Notes under the pieces: generated by a model
Told to the model about the DNA's origin: nothing
Database searches by the model: none
What the model saw: the letters and a program-made list of their open reading frames with translations, nothing else
Made by a program: the position numbers and the translations under genes
From: Candidatus Hermodarchaeota archaeon
GTDB lineage: Archaea > Asgardarchaeota > Hermodarchaeia > Hermodarchaeales > Hermodarchaeaceae
Assembly: GCA_016839365.1 (NCBI GenBank)
Contig: JAEOUH010000004.1
Coordinates: forward strand, 1-42,908
DNA: 42,908 nt
Direction of reading: 5' to 3'
In this document: positions 22,678-32,086 of the stretch, one piece after another
Numbering within the stretch: position 1 is the first letter of the stretch
Layout: each line of letters opens with the position of its first letter

Positions 22678-23391
22678 CTGATCGAGCTGGGGCAGGATTT
22701 CACCTGCTTTCCCAGAGAGATGCACGTCAGCTGCGAAGGTGAGTGGCGTTTCTTCGATGTTCACCTCAAGAATTCGTCCCCCCTGTCGTTTTACGAGCAA
22801 AGGGAATGAGGCAGCGGGTTGGACCAAAGCAGAAGTTCCGATTACTAGGATTGTATCAGCTTTTTGAAGTTCAACAAATATTTGGTCCATGATCATTGAT
22901 GGCAGACTTTCTCCGAACCATACAACGTCTGGTCGGAGATTAGCATTACAGGTCGGGCATGTAGGGATGCCTTCTGCGGGTTCTGTTTTCCTTGAATGAA
23001 AGGAGCAGCGAGTGCATTTCAGTGTCCAGATGTCGCCGTGAACCTCTATAACCTTGGTTGAGCCAGCTTTTCGGTGCAGTCCGTCGACATTCTGGGTGAT
23101 TAATGATTTGAGGGTACCATTCTTTTCCCAATTGGCTAAAGTGTGGTGTGCGGGATTTGGTATGCAGGTGGCGATGAGTTTTTGACGCCAGGTATACCAT
23201 TCCCAGACGAGTTGGGGGTCCTGGCTGAAGGCTTGGGGGGTGGCAAGGTCCATGGCATTGTATTGTTTCCACAAGCCATCTTTTCCCCGAAAGGTGGGAA
23301 CATTCGATTCTTTGGAGATGCCTGCACCTGTGAGGACAATGAGGTATTCGGCGTTAAGTAGAAGGTCGGCGGCTTTTTGGAGATGATTCAT
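22669..23391 (-). CDS. cobB: Sir2-family NAD-dependent protein deacylase (sirtuin)
   Basis: The 240-aa sirtuin removes acyl groups from lysines using NAD. Motifs in order: TGAGISKESNVPTFRG (21-36), QNVDGLH (100-106), catalytic His118 in EVHGD, zinc ligands Cys126/129 and Cys145/148, and VIGTSALVQPAASFP for NAD binding. Length and motif spacing match class U/III archaeal sirtuins. It could regulate acyl-CoA enzymes nearby, which is speculation. The start ATG 23391 lacks a clear Shine-Dalgarno. Confidence 0.95.
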   Translation of the reverse strand: MNHLQKAADLLLNAEYLIVLTGAGISKESNVPTFRGKDGLWKQYNAMDLATPQAFSQDPQLVWEWYTWRQKLIATCIPNPAHHTLANWEKNGTLKSLITQNVDGLHRKAGSTKVIEVHGDIWTLKCTRCSFHSRKTEPAEGIPTCPTCNANLRPDVVWFGESLPSMIMDQIFVELQKADTILVIGTSALVQPAASFPLLVKRQGGRILEVNIEETPLTFAADVHLSGKAGEILPQLDQLL

Positions 23392-23521
23392 GATGAAGCC
23401 TCTACGGTTCCTTGGGTTTTATGTAGTTGGCTTTAATTATTGATCTATTGTTTGGGCAAACGGGGGAAGGATACAGCTTTTATAGGAGAAGTGGTGGATG
23501 CGGCAGGAGAGCTGATTCATC

Positions 23522-24067
23522 ATGTCGGAAGTTAGGTTACCATCTTGGCTTCGTTGGCTGAACTTCATTATTGGAATAGTCGCAATCATTGTCGGTGTTT
23601 CAGTGATTCTATATCCGAGTACCTACGTTGCTTGGGGTCTTGTTATCCTAGGAGCCATTTATCTTTTGAAAGTCATTATCCGTTTGTACGGCGGGGTAAA
23701 ATACGCTCAGTTCCCCCTATGGCAGCAAGCCTTGGGCATCATCATTGGGCTAGTCTTGATTTTCCTTGGGTTGCCGGTCATTCTTATTCCAGGATTTGGT
23801 GACGCATGGTTAAGCATTCTCATCTTAACTGCCCTCCTCTTAGTTGGTGTAGACCAGATTATGACAGGTTTCTTCGTTAAGACGAATACGTCAACTCGAC
23901 GATTCCTGCACATCATCTTTGGCATTATCTTGGTGATTTTGGGATTAGTGAATTACCTATTTGTCGGGTTGGGCATTTGGGTTACCCTGTACATCATCGC
24001 CTTCACACTCGTGATCATCGGTCTTGATTCGCTCATCCAAGGACTAACAGGATACCGCTCCATGTGA
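23522..24067 (+). CDS. DUF308/HdeD-like membrane protein
   Basis: A 181-aa protein with six predicted TM helices in three similar hairpins, as in the DUF308 (HdeD-like) family. Characteristic segments are GIVAIIVGVSVILYPS, LGIIIGLVLIFLGLPVILIPG and FGIILVILGLVNYLFVGLG. Role unknown; bacterial HdeD is linked to acid resistance, which need not apply. A TATA-like CTTTTATAG lies near 23480. It begins a run of three membrane-protein genes. Confidence 0.8.
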   Translation: MSEVRLPSWLRWLNFIIGIVAIIVGVSVILYPSTYVAWGLVILGAIYLLKVIIRLYGGVKYAQFPLWQQALGIIIGLVLIFLGLPVILIPGFGDAWLSILILTALLLVGVDQIMTGFFVKTNTSTRRFLHIIFGIILVILGLVNYLFVGLGIWVTLYIIAFTLVIIGLDSLIQGLTGYRSM

Positions 24068-24093
24068 AACAACATGATTTGGGAGGTTGGTAT

Positions 24094-24645
24094 ATGGGAG
24101 AAGCACTTCGTCGAATAACAAAGGGGCGGGCAATCATTGTTATCTTGCCCAATATCCTCTACTTTGTGATACTTGCCATTGGCCTTGTGATGACTTGGTA
24201 TTTCCCGCAGATACCATGGCAATTCCTACCAGGGACTAATCTGTTATTTCCGTGGCGCCTTGTGGAACTTCTGGGAGGAACAATCCTGTTAATCCTTGCA
24301 GTCATGTTCATCGTATGGGGTGTAATTTCGCTAGGGCGGGACCGATCTTCAGGGACCGAGATAGGGGCAACTCGTCGCTCTTCAAGCCTTGTAATCAGTG
24401 GAGCCTACGCCTATTGCCGCCACCCGCAAACCCTAGGTTTCATTCTCGCGACACCAGCATTTGCCTTGATATTCGACTTTGTACCACTCCTCATTGTTGC
24501 TCTTTTATACACTCCCTTACAGCTCGCCTTACTTGGTTATGAGGAAGTGGAACTACTCCGGCGATTTAGTGACCCCTATGGCACCTACCGTGACGCCGTG
24601 CCGTTTATTATCCCTCGCCGAAAACGGATAGTACCAAGTACATGA
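24094..24645 (+). CDS. Isoprenylcysteine carboxyl methyltransferase-like membrane protein
   Basis: The 183-aa protein has about four TM helices and the C-terminal signature of the ICMT/PEMT fold: GAYAYCRHPQTLGFIL, then EEVELLRRFSDPYGTYRDAVPFIIPRRKR, the SAM-binding RHPxYxG-like and E-x-R-F-x2-Y-x2-Y motifs. Substrate could be an isoprenoid or phospholipid. ATG 24094 is chosen because GGGAGG is 7 nt before it; GTG 24064 would overlap the previous stop. Confidence 0.85.
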   Translation: MGEALRRITKGRAIIVILPNILYFVILAIGLVMTWYFPQIPWQFLPGTNLLFPWRLVELLGGTILLILAVMFIVWGVISLGRDRSSGTEIGATRRSSSLVISGAYAYCRHPQTLGFILATPAFALIFDFVPLLIVALLYTPLQLALLGYEEVELLRRFSDPYGTYRDAVPFIIPRRKRIVPST

Positions 24646-24659
24646 AAAGTGACTAGCCA

Positions 24660-25064
24660 ATGACTTCATTGCCCAAGATTCTGCGATGGACCATCTTAGT
24701 CCTAGCACTGATTCTACTGATTGAAGGCGCCGCCCTCTTTATCGGGATGAATCTTCTCAGCCCAGGAGCTGAGTGGACCCTCCTCAATAACGTCTTGTTA
24801 ATCATCGACATATTCGTTGCTGCAGGACTATTTCGACTCGTGCTCCGACAAACTAATTTCGATAGGTCAATTGGCCTCTTTGTCCTATTAGTCATTTCCA
24901 TCATAACCCACGCCTACCGGACCATTGAATACTTCCTACCAGTTCCCTCGAAATTTATTTTCAACGAGGCTTTGTTTCTCGTCAATGCTCTTAAACTTGG
25001 ATTGGCTATCGCCACATTGATAATCGGTATCTATCTTCAAATCAAGTCGAATCACGAGGATTAG
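24660..25064 (+). CDS. Small membrane protein, four TM helices, unknown
   Basis: A 134-aa protein with four hydrophobic helices (about residues 9-30, 42-62, 70-88, 105-127) and no recognisable motif. It follows the ICMT-like gene by 14 nt and is probably in the same operon. It converges with the HIT gene. Confidence 0.7.
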   Translation: MTSLPKILRWTILVLALILLIEGAALFIGMNLLSPGAEWTLLNNVLLIIDIFVAAGLFRLVLRQTNFDRSIGLFVLLVISIITHAYRTIEYFLPVPSKFIFNEALFLVNALKLGLAIATLIIGIYLQIKSNHED

Positions 25065-25082
25065 CTGCAGAGCAGAGTATCT

Positions 25083-25529
25083 TCATTCAAGATCTTTAAG
25101 CGCCTGGCGAATCTTCTTGCCTTGCTCCTGCATTTCCTCAGCTGGTGGTGTGGTTCCATAATCGGGACCAGCCTGAATGCGTAGGCCATCGCCCTCGAAT
25201 CGGGGAATGACGTGGATGTGAATGTGGGGGATCTCTTGAAACGCTGCTTTCCCATCAGCCAACCACACATTGATGCCCTCACTACGGATATCAGATTTTC
25301 GCAGGGCGGCAGCAATACGGCCGGCGACTTGGAATAGACGCCCCCCCAGTTCGGGATCAAGATCCTCTAAGCCTGCGGAATGATGTTTGGGGATAACGAG
25401 TGTGTGGCCAGGATTGATGGGACGAACGTCTAGGAAAGCAATGATTTCTTCATCCTCATAGACGATTGTGGAAGGGATTTGTTTGTTAACGATCCTGCAG
25501 AAGATGCAGTCGGCGGACGATTCACTCAT
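25083..25529 (-). CDS. HIT-family nucleotide hydrolase
   Basis: The 148-aa protein belongs to the histidine-triad family that hydrolyses nucleoside phosphoramidates or dinucleotides. N-terminal CIFCRIV (one zinc pair), DVRPINPGHTLVIPKHH and the triad HIHIHVIPR at about residue 115-123 are clear. Typical length for an HinT/HIT hydrolase with a C-terminal extension. Start ATG 25529 has no clear Shine-Dalgarno. Confidence 0.93.
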   Translation of the reverse strand: MSESSADCIFCRIVNKQIPSTIVYEDEEIIAFLDVRPINPGHTLVIPKHHSAGLEDLDPELGGRLFQVAGRIAAALRKSDIRSEGINVWLADGKAAFQEIPHIHIHVIPRFEGDGLRIQAGPDYGTTPPAEEMQEQGKKIRQALKDLE

Positions 25530-25586
25530 AAGGATGACTTAGGACAGCCTATTCATAAATGCCTTTGGTCTGAATATTCGAATAGG

Positions 25587-28172
25587 CTATTCTTCTGATC
25601 GGGCTTGGTTGAGGATGGGATAGATCTGTTCTGCGTTGATTATCGCTTCTCCATCGACTTCATAGTCGGTGGGATGGACAAAGATGGCATGGGTTTGGTT
25701 GCCTCCGACGCCACCATGGTTGCCGATTAATTCTTCATAAGCGGCAACGGAACCGTCAGGATAAACTGGGCTTATAAGTGTGAGATCACCAGCACTTGGG
25801 AACTCGGCCAGTCGCAAGAGTTGTTTGATGCGGATTTCAGGTCGCTCATAAGGAATCAGAGGGTTTATTCCATCTATATTACCGGTTCGTAGTTCAACAG
25901 CCCCTTTTTCTGATAAGAGGATTGGACCACGATTTTGATCCAAGACAATAAGGAAGCCAACTCCTTCATGGGCGACGAGTTTCGAAATAAAGCCAGGAAA
26001 TTGTTTTTCAAAGTCTTGTAAGGTTAGGCGTTCTTTTTGTGTATTGAAATAGACTTGTGCCAGATTACCTGATGCACATACTATGACATCATTTTCACTG
26101 ACCTCTTCACGCATATCAACTCGTTCTTTCTCAGCTTTTTGTCGATAGAAATGGCGTAGTGCAGTTTCGCCCTTCTTACCCTCCACTTCCGCTTTTCCAG
26201 CGTTTAGGTCATCGACGAGTCCACCGACATATCCGACGTGGGCATCTAAGGCTTCAATTTCTCCAACAGATAATTGACCTTCTAGCAAATTTTCAATGAA
26301 GTCTTTAATGGAGATGTTATATCGTTGTTTAAAGGTCCACCCCACAGACTGACCATGGTCTGAGAGGACAAAGAGATGATAGGGGCGAGGAGCTAGATGC
26401 TCGATAGCATGGAGCACTCGCCGAATCTGTTTATCAAGACCCCTAAGAGCCTTCAAAGCATCGCTGGTCATAGGCCCCGAATGATGAGCTATCTCATCGT
26501 ACCCAAGATAAGTAACATATACTCCGGGTACACCCCGGATGATGTCCTGTATCACCATGGAAGTCGCAATGTCACGCATGAAGATGTTCGTCGCTGCCCG
26601 AACCCCAGGATAGAATTTGTGAAACCGATTCATTCGTGGCTTCCGTCGAGTAATAGTTTGTTTGATTATCTGCCCAATTTCTACAATAAGATCCCAGATT
26701 GTATAGATAATACTCCGGTTCATCGCCCAAGGATTGAGTAAATAATAGTAGAGATCTTTACTTCGTCGTTCGCTGGCTTCCGTGTCTTTTTCTTGAAGCG
26801 TTGACATTGTGAAAAAGGAATAGGTGGCATCACCGCTTACTAGGTTACTCACACTGGACCCTCCGTTGCGGAGAATCCCCTGCCCATCGGATGCGCGTTT
26901 ATCGATGAAATGTGCATCTGTCTGTTTGTTTGAGGTCAACATGCGGTCTTCGTTTTTAATGTACCAGCGAAACGCAGGAATATCGTAGTTGTTCCCGTGG
27001 AGAATGCCAGCTTGACAGGAGGAGGTCATTGAGGGGATTCCGCAGTCCCATCCAGTGAGCTCATGGCTGCCACGGTCCAATAACTTCTGAATAGTGGGCA
27101 TATTTTCACGTTTTAGTGCCGCTTGCAGAGCGGGATAGCTTAGCCCATCGATTTCCAAGGCAACGACGCCAGGAGTTTGAGGGATATCTTCGGTTGCTAT
27201 TTCTTTCTGGATTTGTTTAGCAACGTATTGATTAAAGAAGCTACTATCATCATCGAGCCCTACAAGATTAACAATAATCGCATTGAATGCAGCAAAAATA
27301 AGCCCACCAATGAGGGCAGCCGGGATATTAACGACTACAAACCCAGGCAAAAAGACAGAGAGAAGATAAAGTATGAGTCCATTAACAAGGAACATAACCA
27401 CAAAGGAGACGGCAAATCCGATCCACCAGCGGGCAATCCATGAGGCGACTTTGGTGAAGACTGGGCGAATTAGCACGTTGACAAGAGCAATCAAGGCTAC
27501 GACAATATAGATTACCCCTAAAGCTGTGAGAATGTCACCAGAAAACACGCCAGCAACGATAATTCCATTGTACAATATCGTTGTTAAAAGCAGAGCAAGT
27601 GCATTGAGATTCCAGACCAAGATGAAGCGCCCTAGTCGGATATTACCATAGGGTTGATCTTCTAGCTGCCAGATAATAAATGCACCAACAAAGAACACGT
27701 TAATTGCCAACACAATAAAGAACACACCTAATGCCACATCAAGAAAAATAAGAGGGCCGATGACGGTCACAGGATGAAAGAGGTTGAACACATAACTGAG
27801 AACTCCACCAGTTATTGCTAGAAGAGACACAGCGATACCAAGAGGAACAGCCCATTTCTTCCGATACGCTGTCCCCAGGGCTACGATCATGCCAATAAGT
27901 GCAACAAAGGTAAGAGAAACGCCTATTGTAAGAAAAAGGCTGAGAATCAACTGAACGGTGAGACCAGCATTCGTAATTGCTGTCATAATTTGAGCATATT
28001 GGGTAGGATTAGAAACAGCAAGGAGGTTGAGATAATCTACGAAACTGGCGGGGAGTAAACTGATGATCCCACCAATTATCGTGAAAGTAAACATCAGTAC
28101 AAAGTCAATGCCAGCAATGACGCGAACTACTCGAGGGGCTAGGTGCTTTCTTACGGTCTGAGTTTCTGCCAT
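25587..28172 (-). CDS. Membrane-anchored type I phosphodiesterase (alkaline phosphatase superfamily)
   Basis: Of 861 residues, the first 330 form about nine TM helices; the last two resemble the phage-holin-4/YvlD fold (FVVNIPAALIGGLIFAAFNAIIV). From 345 onward lies a phosphodiesterase/nucleotide-pyrophosphatase domain: metal Asp in GVVALEIDGLSYP, the nucleophile region SMTSSCQAGILHG, YLGYDEIAHHSGP, LFVLSDHGQS and a final NHGGVGGNQTHA metal site. Substrate (lipid head group, polyisoprenoid or nucleotide) is unknown. ATG has GGAG 8 nt upstream. The stem with holin-like helices suggests an outward-facing catalytic domain. Confidence 0.85.
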   Translation of the reverse strand: MAETQTVRKHLAPRVVRVIAGIDFVLMFTFTIIGGIISLLPASFVDYLNLLAVSNPTQYAQIMTAITNAGLTVQLILSLFLTIGVSLTFVALIGMIVALGTAYRKKWAVPLGIAVSLLAITGGVLSYVFNLFHPVTVIGPLIFLDVALGVFFIVLAINVFFVGAFIIWQLEDQPYGNIRLGRFILVWNLNALALLLTTILYNGIIVAGVFSGDILTALGVIYIVVALIALVNVLIRPVFTKVASWIARWWIGFAVSFVVMFLVNGLILYLLSVFLPGFVVVNIPAALIGGLIFAAFNAIIVNLVGLDDDSSFFNQYVAKQIQKEIATEDIPQTPGVVALEIDGLSYPALQAALKRENMPTIQKLLDRGSHELTGWDCGIPSMTSSCQAGILHGNNYDIPAFRWYIKNEDRMLTSNKQTDAHFIDKRASDGQGILRNGGSSVSNLVSGDATYSFFTMSTLQEKDTEASERRSKDLYYYLLNPWAMNRSIIYTIWDLIVEIGQIIKQTITRRKPRMNRFHKFYPGVRAATNIFMRDIATSMVIQDIIRGVPGVYVTYLGYDEIAHHSGPMTSDALKALRGLDKQIRRVLHAIEHLAPRPYHLFVLSDHGQSVGWTFKQRYNISIKDFIENLLEGQLSVGEIEALDAHVGYVGGLVDDLNAGKAEVEGKKGETALRHFYRQKAEKERVDMREEVSENDVIVCASGNLAQVYFNTQKERLTLQDFEKQFPGFISKLVAHEGVGFLIVLDQNRGPILLSEKGAVELRTGNIDGINPLIPYERPEIRIKQLLRLAEFPSAGDLTLISPVYPDGSVAAYEELIGNHGGVGGNQTHAIFVHPTDYEVDGEAIINAEQIYPILNQARSEE

Positions 28173-28326
28173 TAATTGTCTCCTCGGTTACTGAATTTGG
28201 CGTGCTTTGTCATTTGGTTCCTATTATCTTATTACTTTTCTCTAATATCGATGTCTGTGAAGTGCGAAAGCTATTTGTGGAGTCTTCACTGACTGAGTGT
28301 AAGATTCGGTGTTAGGTGTGTTCACC

Positions 28327-30159
28327 ATGAAAGGCTGGACTGGACAGCTATTACGCATTAATCTAACAACAAAGAACGCCACTCCGGAAGCGTATTCGAA
28401 AGATTTTGCCCTCCAATTTGTAGGAGGTCGTGGCTTCGCTGCTAAGATCCTTTGGGATGAGGTGCCACGCGGAACCGATCCCTTATCGCCTGGTAACAAG
28501 TTCATTGCCGCAGCTGGACCTCTTTCGGGACTTTCAATGCCGAATGTTGGAAAGACGGTGGTCGCCGCTAAGAGTCCCCTAACAGGTATGTATGGAGATG
28601 GTAACTTGGGAACCCACTTTGGTTCCCAACTCCGTCGGTCAGGCTTTGACTTGGTTGTCATTGAAGGGAAGGCAGAAGATCCATGCTATGTTCTCATTGA
28701 AGATTCAGATGTCAGCATCCTTGATGCTGATTACCTCTGGGGAATTGGGGCTTTTGAAGCGGAACAGAAACTTGAGGATAGGCATGGCAAAAACATCGGT
28801 ACCCTCATGATTGGTCAAGGTGGCGAAAATCTTGTGAAATACGCCGTGGTTCGGTCAATGATGGGTCGTGCTGGTGGTCGCCCAGGTATGGGTACGGTGA
28901 TGGGGTCAAAGAATTTGAAAGCCTTAGTTGCGAAAGGCAGCAGAACACCTGAAATAGCGGACGTTTCTGCGTTTCGACAACTTGGTCGTGATGGCTTCAA
29001 AGATATTCGTGAAAAACCAGGTTATGACCATTGGATGACTCAAGGGACCATGTTGATTCATGCATGGTGCCAAGAATACAGCGTCCTGCCTAGTTATAAC
29101 TTCAAGGAGGGCCAATTTGAACACGCAGATGCCCTCAACGGCGATACTATGGAGTCTATGAAAGAAAAGACCCGGGGTTGCCCATCATGTACCATGCAAT
29201 GCGGTCACTGTATCAAAGATTCTGAGGGGAAATCAGCGGAATTGGATTATGAGAATGTGGCTCTTCTTGGATCCAACATTGGGCTACGTGACTTGCGTGA
29301 AGTTGCAACATTGAATCGGTTGGCTGATGAATATGGCCTCGACACGATTTCGCTAGGTAACACTATTGGGTTTGCCATGGAGGCGTCTGAGAAAGGCATC
29401 CTCAAGGAGAAACTCGATTGGGGCGATTACCAGGCAACTAGGGATTTAATCCAAGAGATAGCTTTTCGCAAAGGCCCTTTAGGCTCGATGCTTGCAGAGG
29501 GAACACATCAGGTTGCGAAAAAACTTGGTAAGGGTACCATGGACTTCGCTATGCAAATCAAAGGACTCGAAGTGTCCGGATATGATTGCCATGCTGCTCC
29601 GGGAATGGCTCTCGCATTCGGGGTTTGCTCCATTGGAGCGCATCATAAGGAGAGCTGGATAATTACCTACGAAGTAGATGTCGGACGAGAAACTTATGAT
29701 GAAAGTAAGGTAGATAAAATCATTGAATTACAGCGGATTCGTGGCGGGATGTTTGAACAACTGGTTAGTTGTCGCTTCCCATGGATTGAAGTTGGTTTCG
29801 ACCTTGAATGGTATCCGAAGTATTTCACTGCTGCAACCGGGTTGAAATGGAAGCTTGATGATTTCTGGAGCCTTGCCGATCGAGTTTATTCGTTAGTGCG
29901 TGCTTACGCTGTGCGTGAATACAACGGTGAATGGGATCGAACGATGGATCACCCTCCAGCCAGATGGTTCGAGCACCCCCTATCGTGTGGGCCACTGACA
30001 GGTGCAACGCTTGACCAAGACGGTTATGAGAAGATGCTTTCATGGTACTATCAAAAGCGGGGTTGGGATGATCGGGGAATCCCTAAGAAGAAACGACTAG
30101 CTGAGCAAGGATTAGACTGGGTAATCCCCGAGCTTGAAAAGGTCACGACCCTAGAATAA
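28327..30159 (+). CDS. aor: Aldehyde:ferredoxin oxidoreductase (tungsten)
   Basis: AOR oxidises aldehydes to acids and reduces ferredoxin with a tungsten bispterin and one [4Fe-4S] cluster. The 610-aa protein has MKGWTGQLLRINLTT, FVGGRGFAAKILWDE, GNLGTHFGSQLRRSGFD and the cluster cysteines C285, C288, C292 (CPSCTMQC) plus a distal Cys near 554 (SCGPLTG). ATG 28327 follows AGGTGTG; GTG 28309 is the alternative. Ferredoxin made here could be used by the ferredoxin-fused EtfA, an inference. Confidence 0.95.
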   Translation: MKGWTGQLLRINLTTKNATPEAYSKDFALQFVGGRGFAAKILWDEVPRGTDPLSPGNKFIAAAGPLSGLSMPNVGKTVVAAKSPLTGMYGDGNLGTHFGSQLRRSGFDLVVIEGKAEDPCYVLIEDSDVSILDADYLWGIGAFEAEQKLEDRHGKNIGTLMIGQGGENLVKYAVVRSMMGRAGGRPGMGTVMGSKNLKALVAKGSRTPEIADVSAFRQLGRDGFKDIREKPGYDHWMTQGTMLIHAWCQEYSVLPSYNFKEGQFEHADALNGDTMESMKEKTRGCPSCTMQCGHCIKDSEGKSAELDYENVALLGSNIGLRDLREVATLNRLADEYGLDTISLGNTIGFAMEASEKGILKEKLDWGDYQATRDLIQEIAFRKGPLGSMLAEGTHQVAKKLGKGTMDFAMQIKGLEVSGYDCHAAPGMALAFGVCSIGAHHKESWIITYEVDVGRETYDESKVDKIIELQRIRGGMFEQLVSCRFPWIEVGFDLEWYPKYFTAATGLKWKLDDFWSLADRVYSLVRAYAVREYNGEWDRTMDHPPARWFEHPLSCGPLTGATLDQDGYEKMLSWYYQKRGWDDRGIPKKKRLAEQGLDWVIPELEKVTTLE

Positions 30160-30183
30160 CATCCAAGTCTGAGCGATAAAGCA

Positions 30184-30741
30184 CTAGTCTGTCTTATCTG
30201 AAAAAAGGATTCGGAAGACACATTGTGGATCACCTTGTAGGCGTCCTGCGGTTTGCGTAACTCGAGCCACATAGGGGATTTCGAGATTATCAATCCAATG
30301 TTGTAACAGTCCTTCCAGCAAACCTGAAACTAGCTCACAGTACCGTAAATCCATCTCCGCTTCGAAGGTGTCTTGTGAGCAAATGGGACACAAGTCTGTG
30401 CGAAGAAGCAGTGTTCTATCGTCTGTGAATTCTAATGAAGTGGGTGGTTTTCCGGTTGCCAGTGTCCAATTACGTTCTAGATATTCGTCGACCCGGTTTA
30501 GAAATAAATCTGGCGAATTAGGGAAGAAGTCTTCTTGTGGTTTACCATAGCGACTGACGAGCCCTAGGAGGAGTGGGGTTGTCATAGTCTTTCCAAGGGA
30601 ATGAAGGGCAGCCTCAATAGCGGTGGGATTTCCGGCATGTTCAACGGATAAGGCTTCAACTAGACGCAAATAGAAAATAGGCATTAGTGGACCGGAGAAG
30701 AGGGATGGTTTTGGTTCGGGAGTAGGTTCGTTCGGTGTCAT
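30184..30741 (-). CDS. V4R-like domain protein with CPxC knuckle
   Basis: The 185-aa protein ends in a segment resembling the V4R small-molecule-binding domain: ELVSGLLEGLLQHWIDNLEIPYVARV and RLQGDPQCVFRILF, as in vinyl-reductase-like domains. A CPIC pair precedes it. N-terminal 20 residues are Pro-rich. ATG 30741 has GGAGGAAAAC 4-8 nt upstream. It immediately follows the SPFH-like gene and is probably co-transcribed with it. V4R assignment is moderate; ligand unknown. Confidence 0.55.
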   Translation of the reverse strand: MTPNEPTPEPKPSLFSGPLMPIFYLRLVEALSVEHAGNPTAIEAALHSLGKTMTTPLLLGLVSRYGKPQEDFFPNSPDLFLNRVDEYLERNWTLATGKPPTSLEFTDDRTLLLRTDLCPICSQDTFEAEMDLRYCELVSGLLEGLLQHWIDNLEIPYVARVTQTAGRLQGDPQCVFRILFSDKTD

Positions 30742-30779
30742 GCTGTTTTCCTCCGGATAGTTGGATTGAGTTCCTCCGT

Positions 30780-32024
30780 TCAATCGTCGTCATCAGATTC
30801 TGTTTCAGCGGATTCTGCTTTAGCTGGTTTGCCCGTAATTGCAGCCTTCACCTTCTCTCTGCGAGAAGCCTTTGCAGGAACTCGTTCACGAAGCTGCTGT
30901 TCGGCTTCGGCCAGGGGACCCATGGGAATAGTTGCAGGTAATGTGGGTGCTTGTCCGGTTAATTGAGCGATTTCAACTGATTTTTCAGCCCAGAGCACTT
31001 GCGCTGGATGAACTCCAGCTACGCGCCAATAGAAGAAACGATCCCACAACTTTTCTTCGATAGATAATACGCCAGCGGAAAGCGAAACGAGATTTAAGCC
31101 AAGCCGGTTAAATGCTTTAGCTACAATCTTGCGTACTTCGTCACGGATTTCTGCTTCATCCCGTAATGCACTCATAAAATCGTGCTCTGAGAACTTATCG
31201 CGCATCACGTTATCAATTAGCGTTTTAAGATACTCGACGAGTTCTTGTGAGTTCATTGGAATTCGTTGTTCGTGAAGCGTGGAAATCAGTTCCCGAGCAT
31301 CTTCAACATCAAAGGCGAAGAGCAACCCATAGGGTTCTTGGAGTCGGATTGACCGATTGTACACTGTCTTAGCTTCTTTCCCCTCCCCAGTTGTCACTGG
31401 AACATCAAATTCTTCACGCCGCCAAGATTTTCCAGTCCAAGTGAGTCGCGCTAAATCGGAAGTCTGAGTTACGCCAGTATTGGCATATACATGAACCCTA
31501 CCAGTGTAGATGTATACAATATTGGCTTTGAACCCTTGACCCCGCCATCCTGTCTTAATTAAGGGTGAAGGAAAGGTTTCAATGGAATAGGGAGTCTCAC
31601 TGGGTTCCCAAACTTCGTAGACTTTGAACTCTCGATTGCCATTGTGGAATTCCTCGCCATATGCACAACAAAGCCAGTCTGGAGGAACGTAGACCTTTGC
31701 GTCTTTTTCGAGGATTTCGATTTGTTCCATGTCCCGTTCCAAATCCGGTGGATGGTAGATAAACTGGGGGAGGCGTGCATCGGATTCTTGGATTTCGGTT
31801 CCTGTGGCGAGTTTTCGGACAATGGTTTTTCCTGTTGTGAACCCACCAAAGGCTGCAAGCCTGGTTAGCCGGCGTATTGCCCGGATTGCTTGGGCACCCC
31901 GATCCTTATGAGGGGCTTGGATCATTTGCGTCCAATAATTTTGACTACCTACATCTCCAATTGGGATACTGGGATGAGGACCCAGTTGTGGGTCTGGTGC
32001 CATTAAACAGATTGTTTTTGCCAC
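30780..32024 (-). CDS. SPFH/band-7-like protein
   Basis: The 414-aa protein has a central part (about 200-330) resembling the SPFH domain of virion-core/YdjI-like proteins: LLFAFDVEDARELISTL, SQELVEYLKTLIDNVM, EIRDEVRKIVAKAFNRLGLNLVSLSAGVLSIEE. The last 60 residues are charged and low-complexity, ending in poly-Asp. SPFH proteins oligomerise on membranes, but there is no obvious TM here. Start is GTG 32024, preceded by GGAGG at an 8-nt spacer. The next gene upstream and Cdc48 are on the same strand. Confidence 0.6.
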   Translation of the reverse strand: MAKTICLMAPDPQLGPHPSIPIGDVGSQNYWTQMIQAPHKDRGAQAIRAIRRLTRLAAFGGFTTGKTIVRKLATGTEIQESDARLPQFIYHPPDLERDMEQIEILEKDAKVYVPPDWLCCAYGEEFHNGNREFKVYEVWEPSETPYSIETFPSPLIKTGWRGQGFKANIVYIYTGRVHVYANTGVTQTSDLARLTWTGKSWRREEFDVPVTTGEGKEAKTVYNRSIRLQEPYGLLFAFDVEDARELISTLHEQRIPMNSQELVEYLKTLIDNVMRDKFSEHDFMSALRDEAEIRDEVRKIVAKAFNRLGLNLVSLSAGVLSIEEKLWDRFFYWRVAGVHPAQVLWAEKSVEIAQLTGQAPTLPATIPMGPLAEAEQQLRERVPAKASRREKVKAAITGKPAKAESAETESDDDD

Positions 32025-32086
32025 GATGAAAGCCTCCGTCTCATATCTGCGAATACTTCTAGCTTCAAATAACTATTGGTGGATGG

